A stretch of 64,000 nt of DNA from Pseudisothecium myosuroides (GCA_951799445.1 OX637295.1:14756001-14820000); one strand, 5' to 3'. Numbered from the stretch's first letter, positions 11,487 through 23,617 are shown. Numbers and translations: made by a program. Notes: generated by a model from the letters alone, not told the origin.

Positions 11487-12965
11487 TTGCCTTTTGCCCT
11501 TTCTTTTGTTTTTGCAATTAGACTTGTAAGACCATGGCTGCATCAACCTCGAAGAGTCCGCCAGAAGAAGAAGGCTCCACGCTTGCAACCGTTGCTATTT
11601 GGACCATTGGAGGCTGACGGCAACAACTATATGAGGTGGAACATCGATGCCAAGACACACATGACTGCGGAGGGGTGGGAAGGCGCCCTGATTTCTCCAA
11701 TACCGGAGGGCGTATCAACTGCAACAAAAAGTTGGGCGTTGGTTCTTCTCCGAAGACACTTGGACACTGCACTCCAGGAGCAATACATCCAGGTTGATGA
11801 TCCGGCAGAACTATGGAAGCAGCTCACAGCCAGGTTCCAACATGAGAAAACTATTTTTCTCCCGCAAGCACGCAACGATTGGGTGGCGCTTCGAGTCTTG
11901 GATTTCACCAGCTTGGTTTCCTTCAATGCCGAGCTGCACCGAATAGTTGCTCAACTGCGCATGTGTGGGGAGACTGTCACCGAACGGGAGCTAATTGATA
12001 AGACTCTCCAAACTTTTTCCTCTGCTTCTGCCTTGTTAGCTTAGCAATATCGCAACATGAGGTTTACAACACACTCGGAACTAATGTCCTACTTGCTACT
12101 AGCCGAAAAGGAACAACATGTGCTCTTGAAGAATGAAGAACGCAAACCGGCCAGGGAGGTGAACACCACGGAGCTACCGACTAGGAGACCACGGGGCAAC
12201 CAGAAGTTGAAGCGACAGCAGCCCAACCGACCATACCCCCCAAAATCAAATGATAAGTCATCTGATCACAACTCTTCTAGCTTCCAATCTAGGTTAGAAT
12301 CTCGCAATTGCCACAAGTGTGGACGCTCTGGTCACTTGCAACGAAATTGTCGGTCCACCGAATGTAGCAAGTGTGGTCGTTTTGGTCATGCATCTAAGGA
12401 TTGTCGAACCGGTAAATGTCAAAAGTGTGGTCGACCAGGCCATGTGTCACAAAGTTGTAGGGCCGGTGAGTATATTGTTGAGATGTACAAGGAGCTACAA
12501 CAGCTTAGGAAGGGTCAGAGAGAGTCTCACTCCCTAGATGCTCCATCTCTAGATGGAACTGACCCCGAAAACTACATGACGATCACGTCAGTTTATAACA
12601 CATCTAGCAAGTCAGAGGCAGATGAAGACATAGTCCTGATTGATAGTGGATCCACTCACACGATCCTTAGGGATCCAAAGTACTTTGAATTTTCGAGACA
12701 TGGTTCCGAAGCCTGGCAGACCTGTGAACTGAGCACAGTAGCTGGAAGACGGACTTTAAAGTTTCGTGAGGGCCAGGCACGTGTCACACTGCCTGGAGGC
12801 GCCACCCTCATTTGTGACCATGTCATGTATGCGCCGGAGGCTAATCGAAGCCTGATCAGCTTTCGAGACCTCCGGGCAAATGGTATTCATATCCTGACCT
12901 CGATCAAGGACGGTAAGGAGACACTTGACCTTTGGCAAGAGCAAATTTGCCTTGCCACCGCATAA
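11487..12965 (+). pseudogene. Gag with three CCHC knuckles plus protease, interrupted by stops
   Basis: One frame covers the capsid-like domain (GPLEADGNNYMRW...LWKQLTARF, as in UBN2/retrotran_gag domains) and, after an in-frame TAG at 12042-12044, the nucleocapsid and protease. The nucleocapsid has three tandem CCHC zinc knuckles in exact 18-residue periods at 12309-12458 (CHKC, CSKC and CQKC, each with GH and a final C). The aspartic protease motif is VLIDSGSTH near 12640. A second in-frame stop, TAA at 12963-12965, ends the stretch. An ATG at 11533 in a neighbouring frame (MAASTSKSPPEEE) may be the original start, with a frameshift near 11590. Encapsidation and polyprotein cleavage are the family roles. 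Confidence 0.88.
12309..12458 (+). other. Three tandem CCHC zinc knuckles in 18-residue units
   Basis: The units are C-x2-C-x4-H-x4-C followed by four linker residues (RSTE, RTGK). All ligands are intact in all three units. Most Ty1/copia Gag proteins have a single knuckle, so this is an internal triplication of the RNA-binding module. Confidence 0.9.
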
Positions 12966-12980
12966 TGCGGAGCAAGTGGC

Positions 12981-14507
12981 TTGTATGAGCTTGTAATCTC
13001 CCGTCTGCCTAGCGGACGTAAAACTGTTCCACCTAGTGGAAGCTCTTCATACTCAGTGATCGCTCCAAGTAAGACCAATTTGTGGCATGGACGCATGGGT
13101 CACCCAGGAGCTGCGATGTTCAGGAGGATGTTACCCCTGCTTACGGGACATGAGGTTTGTACCAGCGATGCAAACAAGGTTGGAGCGTGTGATGCCTGTG
13201 CCCAAGGAAAGCTGATTTTGAAGCCTTCACGTTGGAAGCTGCCAAGCGAGCTTCCACCTCCGCTCCAACGACTTCAAGGTGACATCTGTGGCCCCATCAC
13301 TCCTGCATCAGGACCCTTCAGGTATTTCTTAGTTCTAGTTGATGCTGCTGGGGTTCATTTTGAAGTTTCTTTACTAAGTACTCGAAATATAGCTTTTACT
13401 AAAGTCCTAGCATCCCTGCTGAAATTTAGAACCCATTTTCCAGACTACCTAGTCAAAACTCTTCGTATGGACAATGCTAAAGAGTTTAGGTCACAAAAGT
13501 TTGAGGACTATTGTGTAGCAACAGGTATCTCACTCACATACGCTGTCCCGTATGAGCATGCCCAAAATGGGCTGGCTGAAGCCTTCATCAAGAAGATCCA
13601 GCTTATCAGCCGCCCCTTATTACTCCATGCTAAACTCCCTTCCTCTTTCTGGTCACACGCGGTACTCTATGCAGCAACCCTGCTGAGGTACCGCCCCACC
13701 TTGCTTAACGAGCATTCACCTTTAGAGATTCTGACCGGACGCCCTCCAGATGTCTCTCATTTCAAAAATTTTGGTTGTCAAGTTTGGGTGCCTGTCCCTG
13801 AACCTGAACGTAAAACAATAGGGTCACATCGCCAGGAAGGTATTTATGTTGGATTTGACTCGCCCAGTATTATTAGATATGTCTCTCCCAAAACCGGAAC
13901 TTTGCATAAGGCTCGGTTTCAGAATTGTCAATTTGTTGAGCGTGTCTTTCCTTCTCTCACCTCAATTGGTCCTACCTCATCCCTTATATTTTCTGCTCCG
14001 GAGACATTCACAATGAATCCTGATCCACGTACTGGCCTTGCGGATTCCGAGGTCCAGAAATTGCTTGAGCTCAAGGCTTTAGCTGACAAGCTCCCTGATG
14101 GATTCAGTGACTCCAATCGCATTACCAGGAATCCCCTTCCTGGGGTAGGTCAACCCTCCCTTAGCATATTACCTCATAGAGACACCATCTCTTCTTTACT
14201 TCCCCAAGCCAAGAAGCCTAGGTCCAGCCACCATGGAGAAATTTTCACTTTCTTTGACCAATCTGATCCTTTATCTTGCTCACCAGGCAAAGCTCTTTTG
14301 ATCATGTCTTTTGTTACTAGCTTGATTACTTCATCCTCTGATCCCCTCACATTGGAGGCAGCCAAGACCAGCCCAGATTGGCCCCAATGGTCTGAAGCCA
14401 TTCAGCATGAGTATGCATCTTTGCGAAAGCATCAAGTTTTTGGTCCACTTGTGACCAACTTGGCCACCAAGCCAGTTGGGCACAAGCTTATCTTCACTAA
14501 GAAATGA
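12981..14507 (+). pseudogene. Integrase and start of reverse transcriptase
   Basis: This is the same frame as the preceding segment. It begins just after the TAA at 12963 and runs to a TGA at 14505-14507. The HHCC zinc module is seen as WHGRMGHP...CDACAQGK, followed by the DDE core: D in GDICGPI, D in LRMDNAKEF and E in QNGLAEAF. The GKR/chromodomain-like tail (EGIYVGFDSPSIIRYVSP) and the RT entry (WPQWSEAIQHEYASL) follow. Integrase catalytic residues are present, so the damage is at the stop codons rather than in the core. It would catalyse insertion of the cDNA. Confidence 0.9.
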
Positions 14508-15386
14508 AATGCCCAGGGTCAAGTTGTTCGTTACAAAGTCCGATTAGTTGCTCAAGGTGTTACCCAACGCCCCGGTATTGATTATAATTTTACGTATTCT
14601 CCTGTTATGGATTCCGCGACATTTAGGTTTGCTCGCGATGGCTGTTCACCTTGGATTAGAAACCCATTTGCTAGATATTGTTACAGCCTACCTCCATGGT
14701 TCTCTAGATGCTACCATCTATATCAAACCACCACCTGATTTTCTTGACAATACCCCATCGGATGACAATCCGAGGTCCTATTCTGGTTTGAAAGTTCAAA
14801 AAGCTCTTTATGGCCTTAAACAAGCAGGTAGAATGTGGTACAAGCACCTTCGGAACTTCTTACTCTACCATAAGTTCAAACATGATCCATCCCTACCTTG
14901 CATCTTTACACTTAAAAATGACACAGGCTTGTAGTAATTGCTGTCTATGTAGATGACCTCAATCTAGTAGGCATTCCATCTACCTGTAGTCATGCTGTGA
15001 GTCTCCTAACCACTCAATTTGAGATGAAGTTGTTAGGCCAGACTTCCTTTTGTCTTGGCCTTGAGGTGACTCATTTACCAGATGGTAGTATTTTTCTCCA
15101 TCAAACTGCTTATACCCAAAGACTTCTCAAGAAATTTCAGATGCACCAAGCTAGTCCTCTTTCCGCTCCCATGATGGGACGAAGTCGAACTCTGGATGAC
15201 CCCTACTGTCCTTGCGAGGAGGAGGAGGAGTTTCCTGACAAAACCCGGTACCTCGCAGCAGTAGGAGCTCTCAACTACTTGTCTACATATACTAGGCCTG
15301 ACATTTCTTTTGCTACAAGTGTCTTAGCTCGTCATAGCCAAAGACCGGCAGCTCGTCACTGGAATGGTGTTAAACATTTGTTCTGA
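14508..15386 (+). pseudogene. Reverse transcriptase, frameshifted
   Basis: After the TGA at 14505 the frame continues with [19 protein letters not shown]. It then shifts by one base near 14626, continues with [16 protein letters not shown] and KALYGLKQAGRMWYKHL, and shifts again near 14928 into the catalytic VVIAVYVDDLN. An in-frame TGA at 15384-15386 interrupts the connection to RNase H. The YVDD active site is intact. The order and motifs are typical of Ty1/copia RT. Confidence 0.9.
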
Positions 15387-15951
15387 TACCTCCGGGGGAC
15401 AGAAGACTTAGAACTTTGTTATACCAAAGAGAAGACCTCAGATATCACAGGTTATGCTGATGCGGGATTCAAATCCGATGAGAGTACTGGGAAATCACAA
15501 ACTGGACACATATTTTTGAAGAATAACTCCCCAATTTCGTGGAAGTCAGTGAAGCAAACAGTTACTGCTACTTCCTCGAATCACTCTGAACTTATTGCTT
15601 TCTATGAGGCAACCCGGGAAGCAGTATGGTTGAGGAACATGAACAAGATCATCATGGAGCAGTGCGAGATTACTCGAGACTTCAAGCCGATTATCATCTT
15701 TGAAGACAACGCTGCATGTGTAGCTCAAGTGGCATCTGGTTTTATCAAAACCTGACCGCACCAAACACATTCCTCCACATATATTTGGGTTCACTCAAGA
15801 TCTCATTCAATTCGGGCAAATAGAAGTCAAGAAGATAGAATCAGCACACAACATTGCGGACATGTTGACCAAAGCTATTCCAGCCTATACTCATAGGAGA
15901 TTAGTACAAGAGGCCGGCATGCGTTTGTTGCATGAGATAGTTCCTCAGTAG
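15387..15951 (+). pseudogene. RNase H domain and C-terminus of Pol
   Basis: Motifs YLRGTEDLEL, GYADAGFKSDEST, ISWKSVKQTVTATSSNHSE and IFEDNAACVAQ are the standard Ty1/copia RNase H series. A single-base frameshift in an A run near 15748 separates the last part (DRTKHIPPHIF...NIADMLTKA) from what precedes. The final stop is TAG at 15949-15951, about 90 bases before the purine tract. Confidence 0.87.
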
Positions 15952-16035
15952 AAGTTACACTCTTTTCTGTCTATGGGATTTTTCCTAATTTAGGTTTTCA
16001 TCACAGATCAATTTTTAATGAGGTAACTATTGATC

Positions 16036-16044
16036 GAGGAGGAG
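16036..16044 (+). other. Polypurine tract
   Basis: GAGGAGGAG lies immediately before the TG that opens the 3' LTR, the expected place and composition for the plus-strand primer. Confidence 0.8.
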
Positions 16045-16354
16045 TGTTGAAGTAGTAGTTAACTCAGAGTTAGAATAGTAATTAACCCAACTACTTCTAT
16101 CCAGATGACTGTACTCCCAGTGCTACTACGGGATGACAAAGAGTGGATGATTAAAAATAGAACGATCTACTAGTCACCTTGTATAATTAGACACCTAGTC
16201 TAAATATATATATACTATCATCTTCTCCGGATGTGGAGTAGAGGTATTCTCTTGTTTATATTTGTGTTGATTGTTATGCTTAGAGCTTGTGCCTTCACCT
16301 CAGTCTGTGCCTTCACCACACGTTAGTTGTTACTTTTATCTCTCTGTCACAACA
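16045..16354 (+). repeat. 3' LTR, 310 bp
   Basis: Matches the 5' LTR over all 310 bases with three substitutions and is followed by the second TSD copy AGTCC at 16355-16359. Confidence 0.95.
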
Positions 16355-16359
16355 AGTCC

Positions 16360-17294
16360 ACTCCAAAGTCCACTCACACATCGATCTACCTGTAGCCAGG
16401 GAAAGGGATCTGGGTTGGAGTCATGCAGTTGTTCATGTCCATATAAATGGAGGAAACTTGCAGAATGCAGATGAAACTTGAATGATTCATCTCCAGGGCT
16501 ATATTTTCATCCCTCTGAAAGCAATATTTGTACAAAGATTAGGTAACAGGTTTGAGAATTCATCCACTCAAATGGGGGATAGATCGCCTAATGTTCCATC
16601 TTAAAACATCTGTATCATTGCTTTGGAACAAAATAGTCAGTATTGCTCCATTCCCGTCTTGTCGGTGGCTCCCATGTGTCCCATTCCCAAAGTTGGCTTC
16701 AAGTGGGGACTGACGGGCATGAGCAAGGCTGGCCTGCAGACCTGTTCCGCGGGATTGCTACTGCCTTGGGATTTCTGTAACTACTGAGCGCAATGAAATT
16801 TCAGTTGGGCTGCCTTCACTGGGGCGGAGCATCCCCAGATCCCCTCATCAGAAACTGAATGTTGAATTGGACCCTTCTCCGGTTTCTTGGAATTGAACTT
16901 GCTTCAATTGTTGCAAAAAAAAGGAGGTTAATTGTGCTGCGTACAGGTTTGAAATTCTACAAATCCAATAGACTAGATCAAATGACAAAAGGATGAACTG
17001 CAGACTTCACTTAGATGATCAGGAAACAAGAAAAAAGCAAAGAAAATGTAGAAAGCAAAAATAAATAAATACAATTAAGAAGGTCAGGGAGGTGGACCTT
17101 GTGGTCATTGCAAATCGCTACACTTGTTGAATTTTGTAACTTTCTTTAGCAAAAGAATGACAAATTACAAAATAGCCCATAAGTATTTCAAAAAAAAGAA
17201 GATACACTACTTACACTCAAAGCAAAATCATATAACCTCACATTGTAGACCCTAGAGAGGACTACGCGTGTCCTTCTGAAAGTTAATGTCCCTT
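16360..17294. other. Non-coding flank with one LINE-like tail motif
   Basis: Around 16791-16807 the string CAATGAAATTTCAGTT resembles the LINE-like ends at 8469 and 10910. No gene is supported in the rest. Confidence 0.35.
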
Positions 17295-17615
17295 TTTTAA
17301 TCCTTAAAGAACATTTTGGATTTTGGAGAGGCTATCCAAAATTGGATTTTAGAAACATGGGCATCTTGAAGTTTGCTCACAAGACCAATCAATGATGAGC
17401 TTCCGCCCTCTTTAAGGCAATGGGCAACTGAAAAATTACTATTCAAATTTTTTGACAAACTTTCCAATACAAGAATGCACATTCAAGTTGTGATTAAAAA
17501 CCTATAACTTTACATGATAAATACATCTTGTGGAGACAAATAAAATGATATTAAGAAGTTGGTATGTAATTTAGTATTGGAGCTGCTATTGTGAAGATCC
17601 TTTAAAAATCACCCC
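17295..17615 (-). repeat. Dispersed repeat R2, copy 1
   Basis: The reverse complement aligns with about 26990-27350 and 36200-36540 (shared phrases such as GAGGGCGGAAGCTCATCATTGATTG and AAATCCAATTTTGGA). Copies are strongly diverged and non-coding. The family is of unknown class. Confidence 0.6.
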
Positions 17616-18640
17616 CCATGACTAGGTTTGTCCTTTAAGAATGAATTCCCTCAAAGAAGCATCTTTTTTGCATTGTGAAATACTGGTAATGAATGAAACT
17701 ATGGCAAGTATAGAAGCCGCATCCATGGTATCCATCAATTGAAATCCTATGATCAATGGTGACCTTTGTTTTATTTGTTACAATAAGATTTTTGGAACCA
17801 TGAGTCTCCCGGTTGCATTCATGGTACCGTTAGAAAACTCTCTGCAGTGAGGGGTGCACGGCCTTTGTTTCAAAGTATTTGGACATATGGTGTGAACGTT
17901 GTAATTTTTTTGACTTATTTTTTATCTTCAATTGTCCTAAAATATTGCTCTTTCGGGAGGAAGCATGATTAAATCGTGACCCAGAACTGGGTGAACGGCC
18001 CAGGGCCCCCCTAATTTCCCCTGCATCGGAAATTTGGGATGCCATCGCCTCGGAATCTGCCGCTTGGATTGGGTCCATGATGCATTGGTCTGTCTCCCTC
18101 GTGAAGAACAGGACAGAGTGACAGAGTAGCCCTCAGTCCCTCCTCCGACCTGGCTCAGTCGCTTTTTCAGGTGCCGGATTCCCTCCTCCAGCCGGCCCGG
18201 CGACGGAAGTCAGTCATGGGATTCCCCTCCTCCCCTTGCTCCGCTGCCTCCGCAGTGAGCTCTGGAGAAGGGGTTCGACTTTCGAATTTCGACGGTGGAT
18301 CTCCAGTTGCCTTGGCCAGAAACGACGACGTGCTGGCGATGATCGAAAAGTCATCGCGACCTACAGTGAGTTAAACTTACACGAAAGAAAGCACGGCAGT
18401 AGTGGAGCACAAGCAGAAGCCATAGCCAACTGAACAGCAGCCAGTTCAATTCAGTTTCAGTTGAGAACGGAGGAAGCAGTAAAACTTATTTTTAGAGAAG
18501 GGCGGAACAAAAGAACTGATCCACCGCAAGGATACGTACGGGGCTTCACAAAGCATGTTGTACGGTATTCGCTCCACTACTGTAGTCCAGGTGGAGAGGA
18601 CTGAGGAGGGGTTAAAGATTTGGACGACGCTGTGTTGTCT
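17616..18640. other. GC-rich island at 17960-18640, possible gene 5' end or captured fragment
   Basis: The base composition rises sharply from ~17960 to 18640 compared with the AT-rich surroundings. On the minus strand an ORF opens at 18078 (MDPIQAADSEAMASQISD...). On the plus strand another opens at 18171/18216 and reaches a good GTGAGT donor at about 18367 (…ALARNDDVLAMIEKSSRP). Either could be a first exon, back to back across ~90 bases. I recognise neither protein and found no downstream exons, so a promoter fragment captured by a transposon is equally possible. Confidence 0.3.
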
Positions 18641-19075
18641 GAAAAGTCACGGGAATTTAGCATGCAGGACGAAGTGGGACCTGCGGGATAAATTTTGGGT
18701 TTTTTTGGGGGGGTAAAAGTAAAAAAAGCCCCCTAGTTTTAGGCGTGTGTTGGGGTCTTTGATTGCAACTATGAATTCAGAATTTGAAAAAAAAAAAGTT
18801 TAGTTTACCAACTAGCGTTCGTTCCCGCTCCCAACTTGTAGGCCAGCAATCCCTAATCACACCGGCGTCCCCTGGTGTTCGCGGCGTTCCCTGCTCTCCC
18901 CATTCCCAGCGTGGCGTGGCGTTCCCCTCATTGGGAGCATCAGCGTTTCCAACGGGGCCCATAATAAATTGTGACAAATAAAAAAAAATTGTGTTTTCCC
19001 CCATGTTAATCCCAACCTGCTAGGCCCACTTCGTGAGATGGGTTTAACATCCCCCATTTAGCATTTCAAATAGTG
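18641..19075. repeat. Repeat-derived stretch including a dispersed motif at 18975-19065
   Basis: About 18975-19065 is the reverse complement of 8690-8770 (shared AACCCATCTCACGAAGTGGG-like core). The preceding 18800-18960 is GC-rich and unassigned. No exon is supported. Confidence 0.45.
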
Positions 19076-20544
19076 CAGCAAGTAGAATTAGTTTCTTTTT
19101 CTTTTTCTTTTTAACAAATGAAAAATCCATTGCATTAAAAACAGAATCAAGTACTAATTAGTTCTGATTTTCAACAAAACATGAGTTTGCAAGTTTGATG
19201 GTGAAGCTCCGCAAATTGCGGCAAAACCAGATCAAAACTCTACGTGAAGGGCAAAGAAGATCTAGAGAACTCAATTTCAGAGTGTGATTACAAAGCCCAA
19301 TTTCAAAGGCTTGTAAGTCAAAATCATGAGCTCACATGTCTTTCAACTTTGGGGTTATGTTAACAAGCTTCTTGAGAGTATAAATCAAATAATTTCATCC
19401 CAATTAGACCTATTTATCATGGCTGCCTGAAACTGCCCATTATTTGAAAAAGAAGTCATTTTGAGGCATAACTTTTTAATTGTGACTTTTTAATTGTCTA
19501 AAATTTTCTAGCCATCAAGCTAGTAGTACAATATACCTCTGGTAAAAATTTTGCACAAGAATTCAACAATATTGCACTAGGAAGAGCTTGCGCATAAGTT
19601 GAAAATGGTTTGAAATCATGCCTTCAATGGTTTTCCCTCAAATGACACCATTTCTGAAATTACACTAGAAAGACATATAGGCAAATTCATGGTTAAAATT
19701 CTCATTTATGAAAATTTAAATATTTTCATCCATTTGATTTTAAAGTTTATCATATTAAAAAATTAAAAAATAAATAAATTCATAAAATTTTATTTAATTT
19801 TGAAGAATATAACAATTTCATTCACTTAAAAAATGCATAGTACATACAAAAAAAAAATCCACAATCAAAATGTTCTATATTGTACATACGCACAATTGTA
19901 GGGATGACAAGATATCTCTGTAAACCTCAAAGACCTACAAATGAGGGGAGGAATAACATAACATTCATTAGCCTTCACGTCTATTGCCTTTTTCTTCATG
20001 CATCCTACTCATCATATTGAAACTCTCCCTGCCCACTTAGCTACTAATGGGTATGAAATATTTCACACTATCTACTATAGAGCCAAAGTAGTGATAATGC
20101 ATGCTACTGAGTGTTATATAATAGGGTGCAGTGCTTAAGGAATTTTCTTTCTCGTGGTACAAGACCTTTTTTTTAGTGAATCTCTTCTTATTGCTACTTG
20201 AAATTTCACTTTGTCTTTTTTTTTCCTTTTCAAATAAAGTAGAAAAAAAAGGATGGAGGCCAATAAACTAATACTCAATTCAAGTGCCAATGGACTAGGG
20301 AGGTCATTGAGATAGGGGGCAAGTTTTCAACACATGGAGGTAAGGTAGGAGGTCCTCAAATTGACCAAGTTCTAAATGCATCTCCTATCTAAGAATGAGT
20401 GGCATGCTCCTTGAAATATCTATTACTATCATTGATGAGGTAGGTAGGCTTAATAGGCGATTTATAAACCTCCTACCTTAATGTCCCCGGAGCAAAAAAA
20501 TTGGTTGTGACACCAGACAAGTTCACTTCCTCTTTACTTTCTCC
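19076..20544. other. AT-rich non-coding; R4 repeat at 20340-20480
   Basis: 20340-20480 (TCTAAATGCATCTCC...GGTAGGTAGGCTTAAT) is similar to 30955-31090. The rest is low-complexity AT-rich sequence without recognised coding signal. Confidence 0.4.
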
Positions 20545-20548
20545 TTAA

Positions 20549-21475
20549 CCCCTGAAGTTCCATGACTATGTTTTCAACAAAAATGTTCAAAAACTGCCAT
20601 TTTTAGTACAAATATCAAAATTTTGAAAAAAAAGCTTTTTTTGACACATGCAACCGTAGGATCTTGTAGTATAATGACTTGAGAACACATGGTAAAAATT
20701 TCAGAAATTTCTACCGCATGGAATGCAAGATATAAACATTAAAAAAATTTGAAATCATTTTTTGGGCCCTGCGAAATACAGAGTAGCTACACTTCACAAG
20801 CTCACTTTTCTATGAAAAATGTCCAAAATGGTGGTGCTTTATTGAATTCTTTTTCCTAAACAAGTTGGCTACATGCTTGAAATTTTCAAATCATTTGGAA
20901 TTGTACAACATATAGGAAAAAAATAGTAAGTAGGAAGAAGTAGAGAATGTTTCAAAATACAAAATTGTTATGAGTTTAATTATGGAATTGAAAAATGTGA
21001 ATTTCAATGGTTGTAATGTTGTAATAAACAATCTATATCTTTTAATTTTATTTTTTTCAAAAAATAATGAATATTGAGTGAAACAAATTACTTCAAAGTT
21101 TATTTTAGAATAGAGAATCCATAACTGCCCGCAAACTAAAACTCCTCATAACTTTAGATTCATTGATTGAAATGGAATGATTTATAGTTTTTTACGTATA
21201 TATAAATCTAGAAAACCACTTTCAACTTTATGTTTATAAAAAAAGTGTTTTTCTTCTGATCTGCCTGGACTATCCAGTTATGGGGAAAAAAAGGTAACAT
21301 ACTAGGCAATAACTTTTGACTCCTATTTCCAAAGGTCATGAAATTTAGTGCATATGAAAGATATTCCTTATTCCCTTCTTCTATTAAAAATTCAGCCTCA
21401 AATATGGAAATCTCCAGTCACACATACCTGCCCAAAATTTCTATATTACTAAACAACAAGCTGGTCCTTTAAGAG
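20549..21475 (+). mobile_element. TTAA-bounded non-autonomous element, copy 1 (927 bp)
   Basis: The left end is TTAA|CCCCTGAAGTTCC and the right end GGTCCTTTAAGAG|TTAA. The flanking TTAA at 20545-20548 and 21476-21479 is the apparent target duplication. The interior is alignable with the copy at 25980 (for example ACATATAGGAAAAAAATAGT in both). It contains no ORF of transposase length. Short termini plus TTAA recall piggyBac non-autonomous elements. Confidence 0.75.
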
Positions 21476-21479
21476 TTAA

Positions 21480-22956
21480 ACTCGTTCAAAACTCCATTAT
21501 AAAAAACAATAGTGTTGCAAATTTGTGCTTAATCCCATCTTTTTTGCAAGGGTGAGACCAAAGACTCTATTTAGAAAAGAGAAAACCGAATGTTATTGGA
21601 TTATATGTAACTATGTCTTTTTATCATTTCAAAATAGAGTAAGAATTCAAATTTATTATAGAATAATTGTTGAAAGCAACACCCCCATAAACGAGATTTT
21701 TCCTTGATTTTACAATCACGAACTCTATTAATTTCATCAATTAATTATTGTTTTTTACTTGGTTATTTCCGTTTTCCTTTTCACTCTTTGAAAATGGCCC
21801 ACGTCAATTACGGAGTAGAAAACAGAAACAACAGCAGTGAGTCAACGCCCTCCAGGGGGTCCGCATTGGTCCCCTCTGGCCAGCCCACTTGCATTTTCTT
21901 TTGTAAATAGATATTTTTCAGGTTACAGTAATAGGTGCCACTAGATATTTTCCGTCAGGTCCCTGGTTCCCTTTTCTGCTATAAATAGATGCATCCACCT
22001 ACTCCAAGATGCTGGGCTATTAAGTTAAGGCACAAGACTCTCGTTGTATAATAAGTTAACCCCTAAACGTCTGGATTCATCTTCAAAATTGACGATTTGA
22101 GAAAAACCATTATAAACTACAATTTGGAAGAATATTTTGGAATTGGTATACAAATGAAAGCTGTAGATTTTGATTTTTAAATTCTATTCGTACGGTTAGA
22201 TCTACTAATGCTATCACCAATCTTTTTCTATAAATTTTGAAAAGAAAAATTTAGAATTCCTTCTAAATTCAATTACAAGTAAAATATTATCATTTTTTGA
22301 GTAAAACTTGTTGGAATGGATTTGAAATAAGGTTCTCTTCACATGGTGATTTTTTGAAATTTTTGTGACCTTTACATCTTTGACCTCATTTTTGCACATC
22401 TAGTTCTGAACTAAAGTCAATGCAAATTGACCACTTGACATACTTCCACATTTGTAATTTTAGAAATGTATATATTCTAATAACACCAAATCCAACCGAT
22501 GGATAGGACAGCAACTTGATAAAGTATCACCAAAAATTAGGATGACTTTCATCCAAGCAGGAATGAGACAGAAACAAGGATCTGAATCTGTTCATCGTCC
22601 AGAAAATGGACGTCGGAGCGCTCCAGGGTTAACCCCCCTTCAGTCATTTGTTAAATCCCTTCCCTGCTTCGTATGGTCGCCCTTTGCACTCCACATGAGA
22701 ACGAACTCAATGGACACGCTGTGCATTTCAATGTTTTCCTCGTTTGGGAATGCAAGGCAAGCCAGCTGGGCATGAGCGGCATGCTGCAATTCCGTCCCCG
22801 AGATATTTATGAAATAGTCCGCTCATTACTATTTGCAAAGGGCTCAGGATTATTCTAAACCTAAGATTGTATTTCAATAGGTGCACCGCACCAATCAGAG
22901 CATTTGGACTCCCGCTCTCACGTTTTTTTGAAGGAAAAAAAAGTGATGTAAAAAGA
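21480..22956. other. Non-coding between a TTAA element and the microsatellite
   Basis: A TTAACCCCTAAAC motif at 22055-22067 resembles the terminus of the TTAA family and is followed by sequence similar to 27605-27760 (shared GGTTAGATCTA), but no matching right end was found. No gene is supported. Confidence 0.35.
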
Positions 22957-23134
<178 letters not shown>

Positions 23135-23190
23135 GTGACGGTGTCATGAAAACAAAGAGGAAATACAACTCAAACTGACTCCTATAAGGT

Positions 23191-23207
23191 TTACCCTAAA
23201 CCCTAAA
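23191..23207 (+). repeat. Telobox-like motif
   Basis: TACCCTAAACCCTAAAC contains two plant telomere units (CCCTAAA). It is an isolated interstitial telomere-like site or a telobox; there is no longer telomeric array. Confidence 0.5.
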
Positions 23208-23613
23208 CGTGACACTTATTCAAGATCTGCAAATCTTGAGGGCAACTACTGAATAAAATGTTGTGTGCTTGTTAGGAAATGGTTTAGAAAACCAACAAAA
23301 TTTGTTTCGTATTTTTCCGAGCTTTTATGAATATAATACAATTTTTTTGAAACAACTACGTGGATGCACCTACTATGGACCATAGACTAATAGACAAGTG
23401 GTCACGAAAACACACAAAAGCAACACATTGTAAGCTTGGATCACGCAGAGGCTATTGACCAACACAAGACCCGCCCTCATGACAGTGACAACTTTTTGGA
23501 ACCCCACTTGTCCACTTTGGGTCCAGCTGTGCTTGGATTTAGGTCATTTTTTTAGATGTTAGTAAGCAATTCTAATTACTTTTAGGTACACATATACCTT
23601 ACCTCTGACCATT
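23208..23613. other. Non-coding
   Basis: Nothing recognisable beyond AT-rich sequence between the telobox and the next TTAA element. Confidence 0.35.
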
Positions 23614-23617
23614 TTAA

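Larger units (their letters stand above)
11135..16354 (+). mobile_element. Ty1/copia LTR retrotransposon, full length but coding-defective
   Basis: The element is 5,220 bp with 310-bp LTRs that begin TGTTGAAG and end CACAACA, a 5-bp TSD (AGTCC), a primer-binding-like site, a purine tract and a gag-pol region in the order Gag, protease, integrase, reverse transcriptase, RNase H. Integrase before reverse transcriptase is the Ty1/copia (Pseudoviridae-like) order. The two LTRs differ at only three positions, so insertion is recent. Even so, the coding frame carries four in-frame stop codons and at least three frameshifts, so this copy cannot make a full polyprotein. It could still be mobilised in trans because its ends are intact. 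I assign no named family. Confidence 0.95.

Noticed and set aside
23191..23207. Telomere-like repeat as evidence of a chromosome end
   Set aside because: Only two units are present; an interstitial telobox is the simpler reading.
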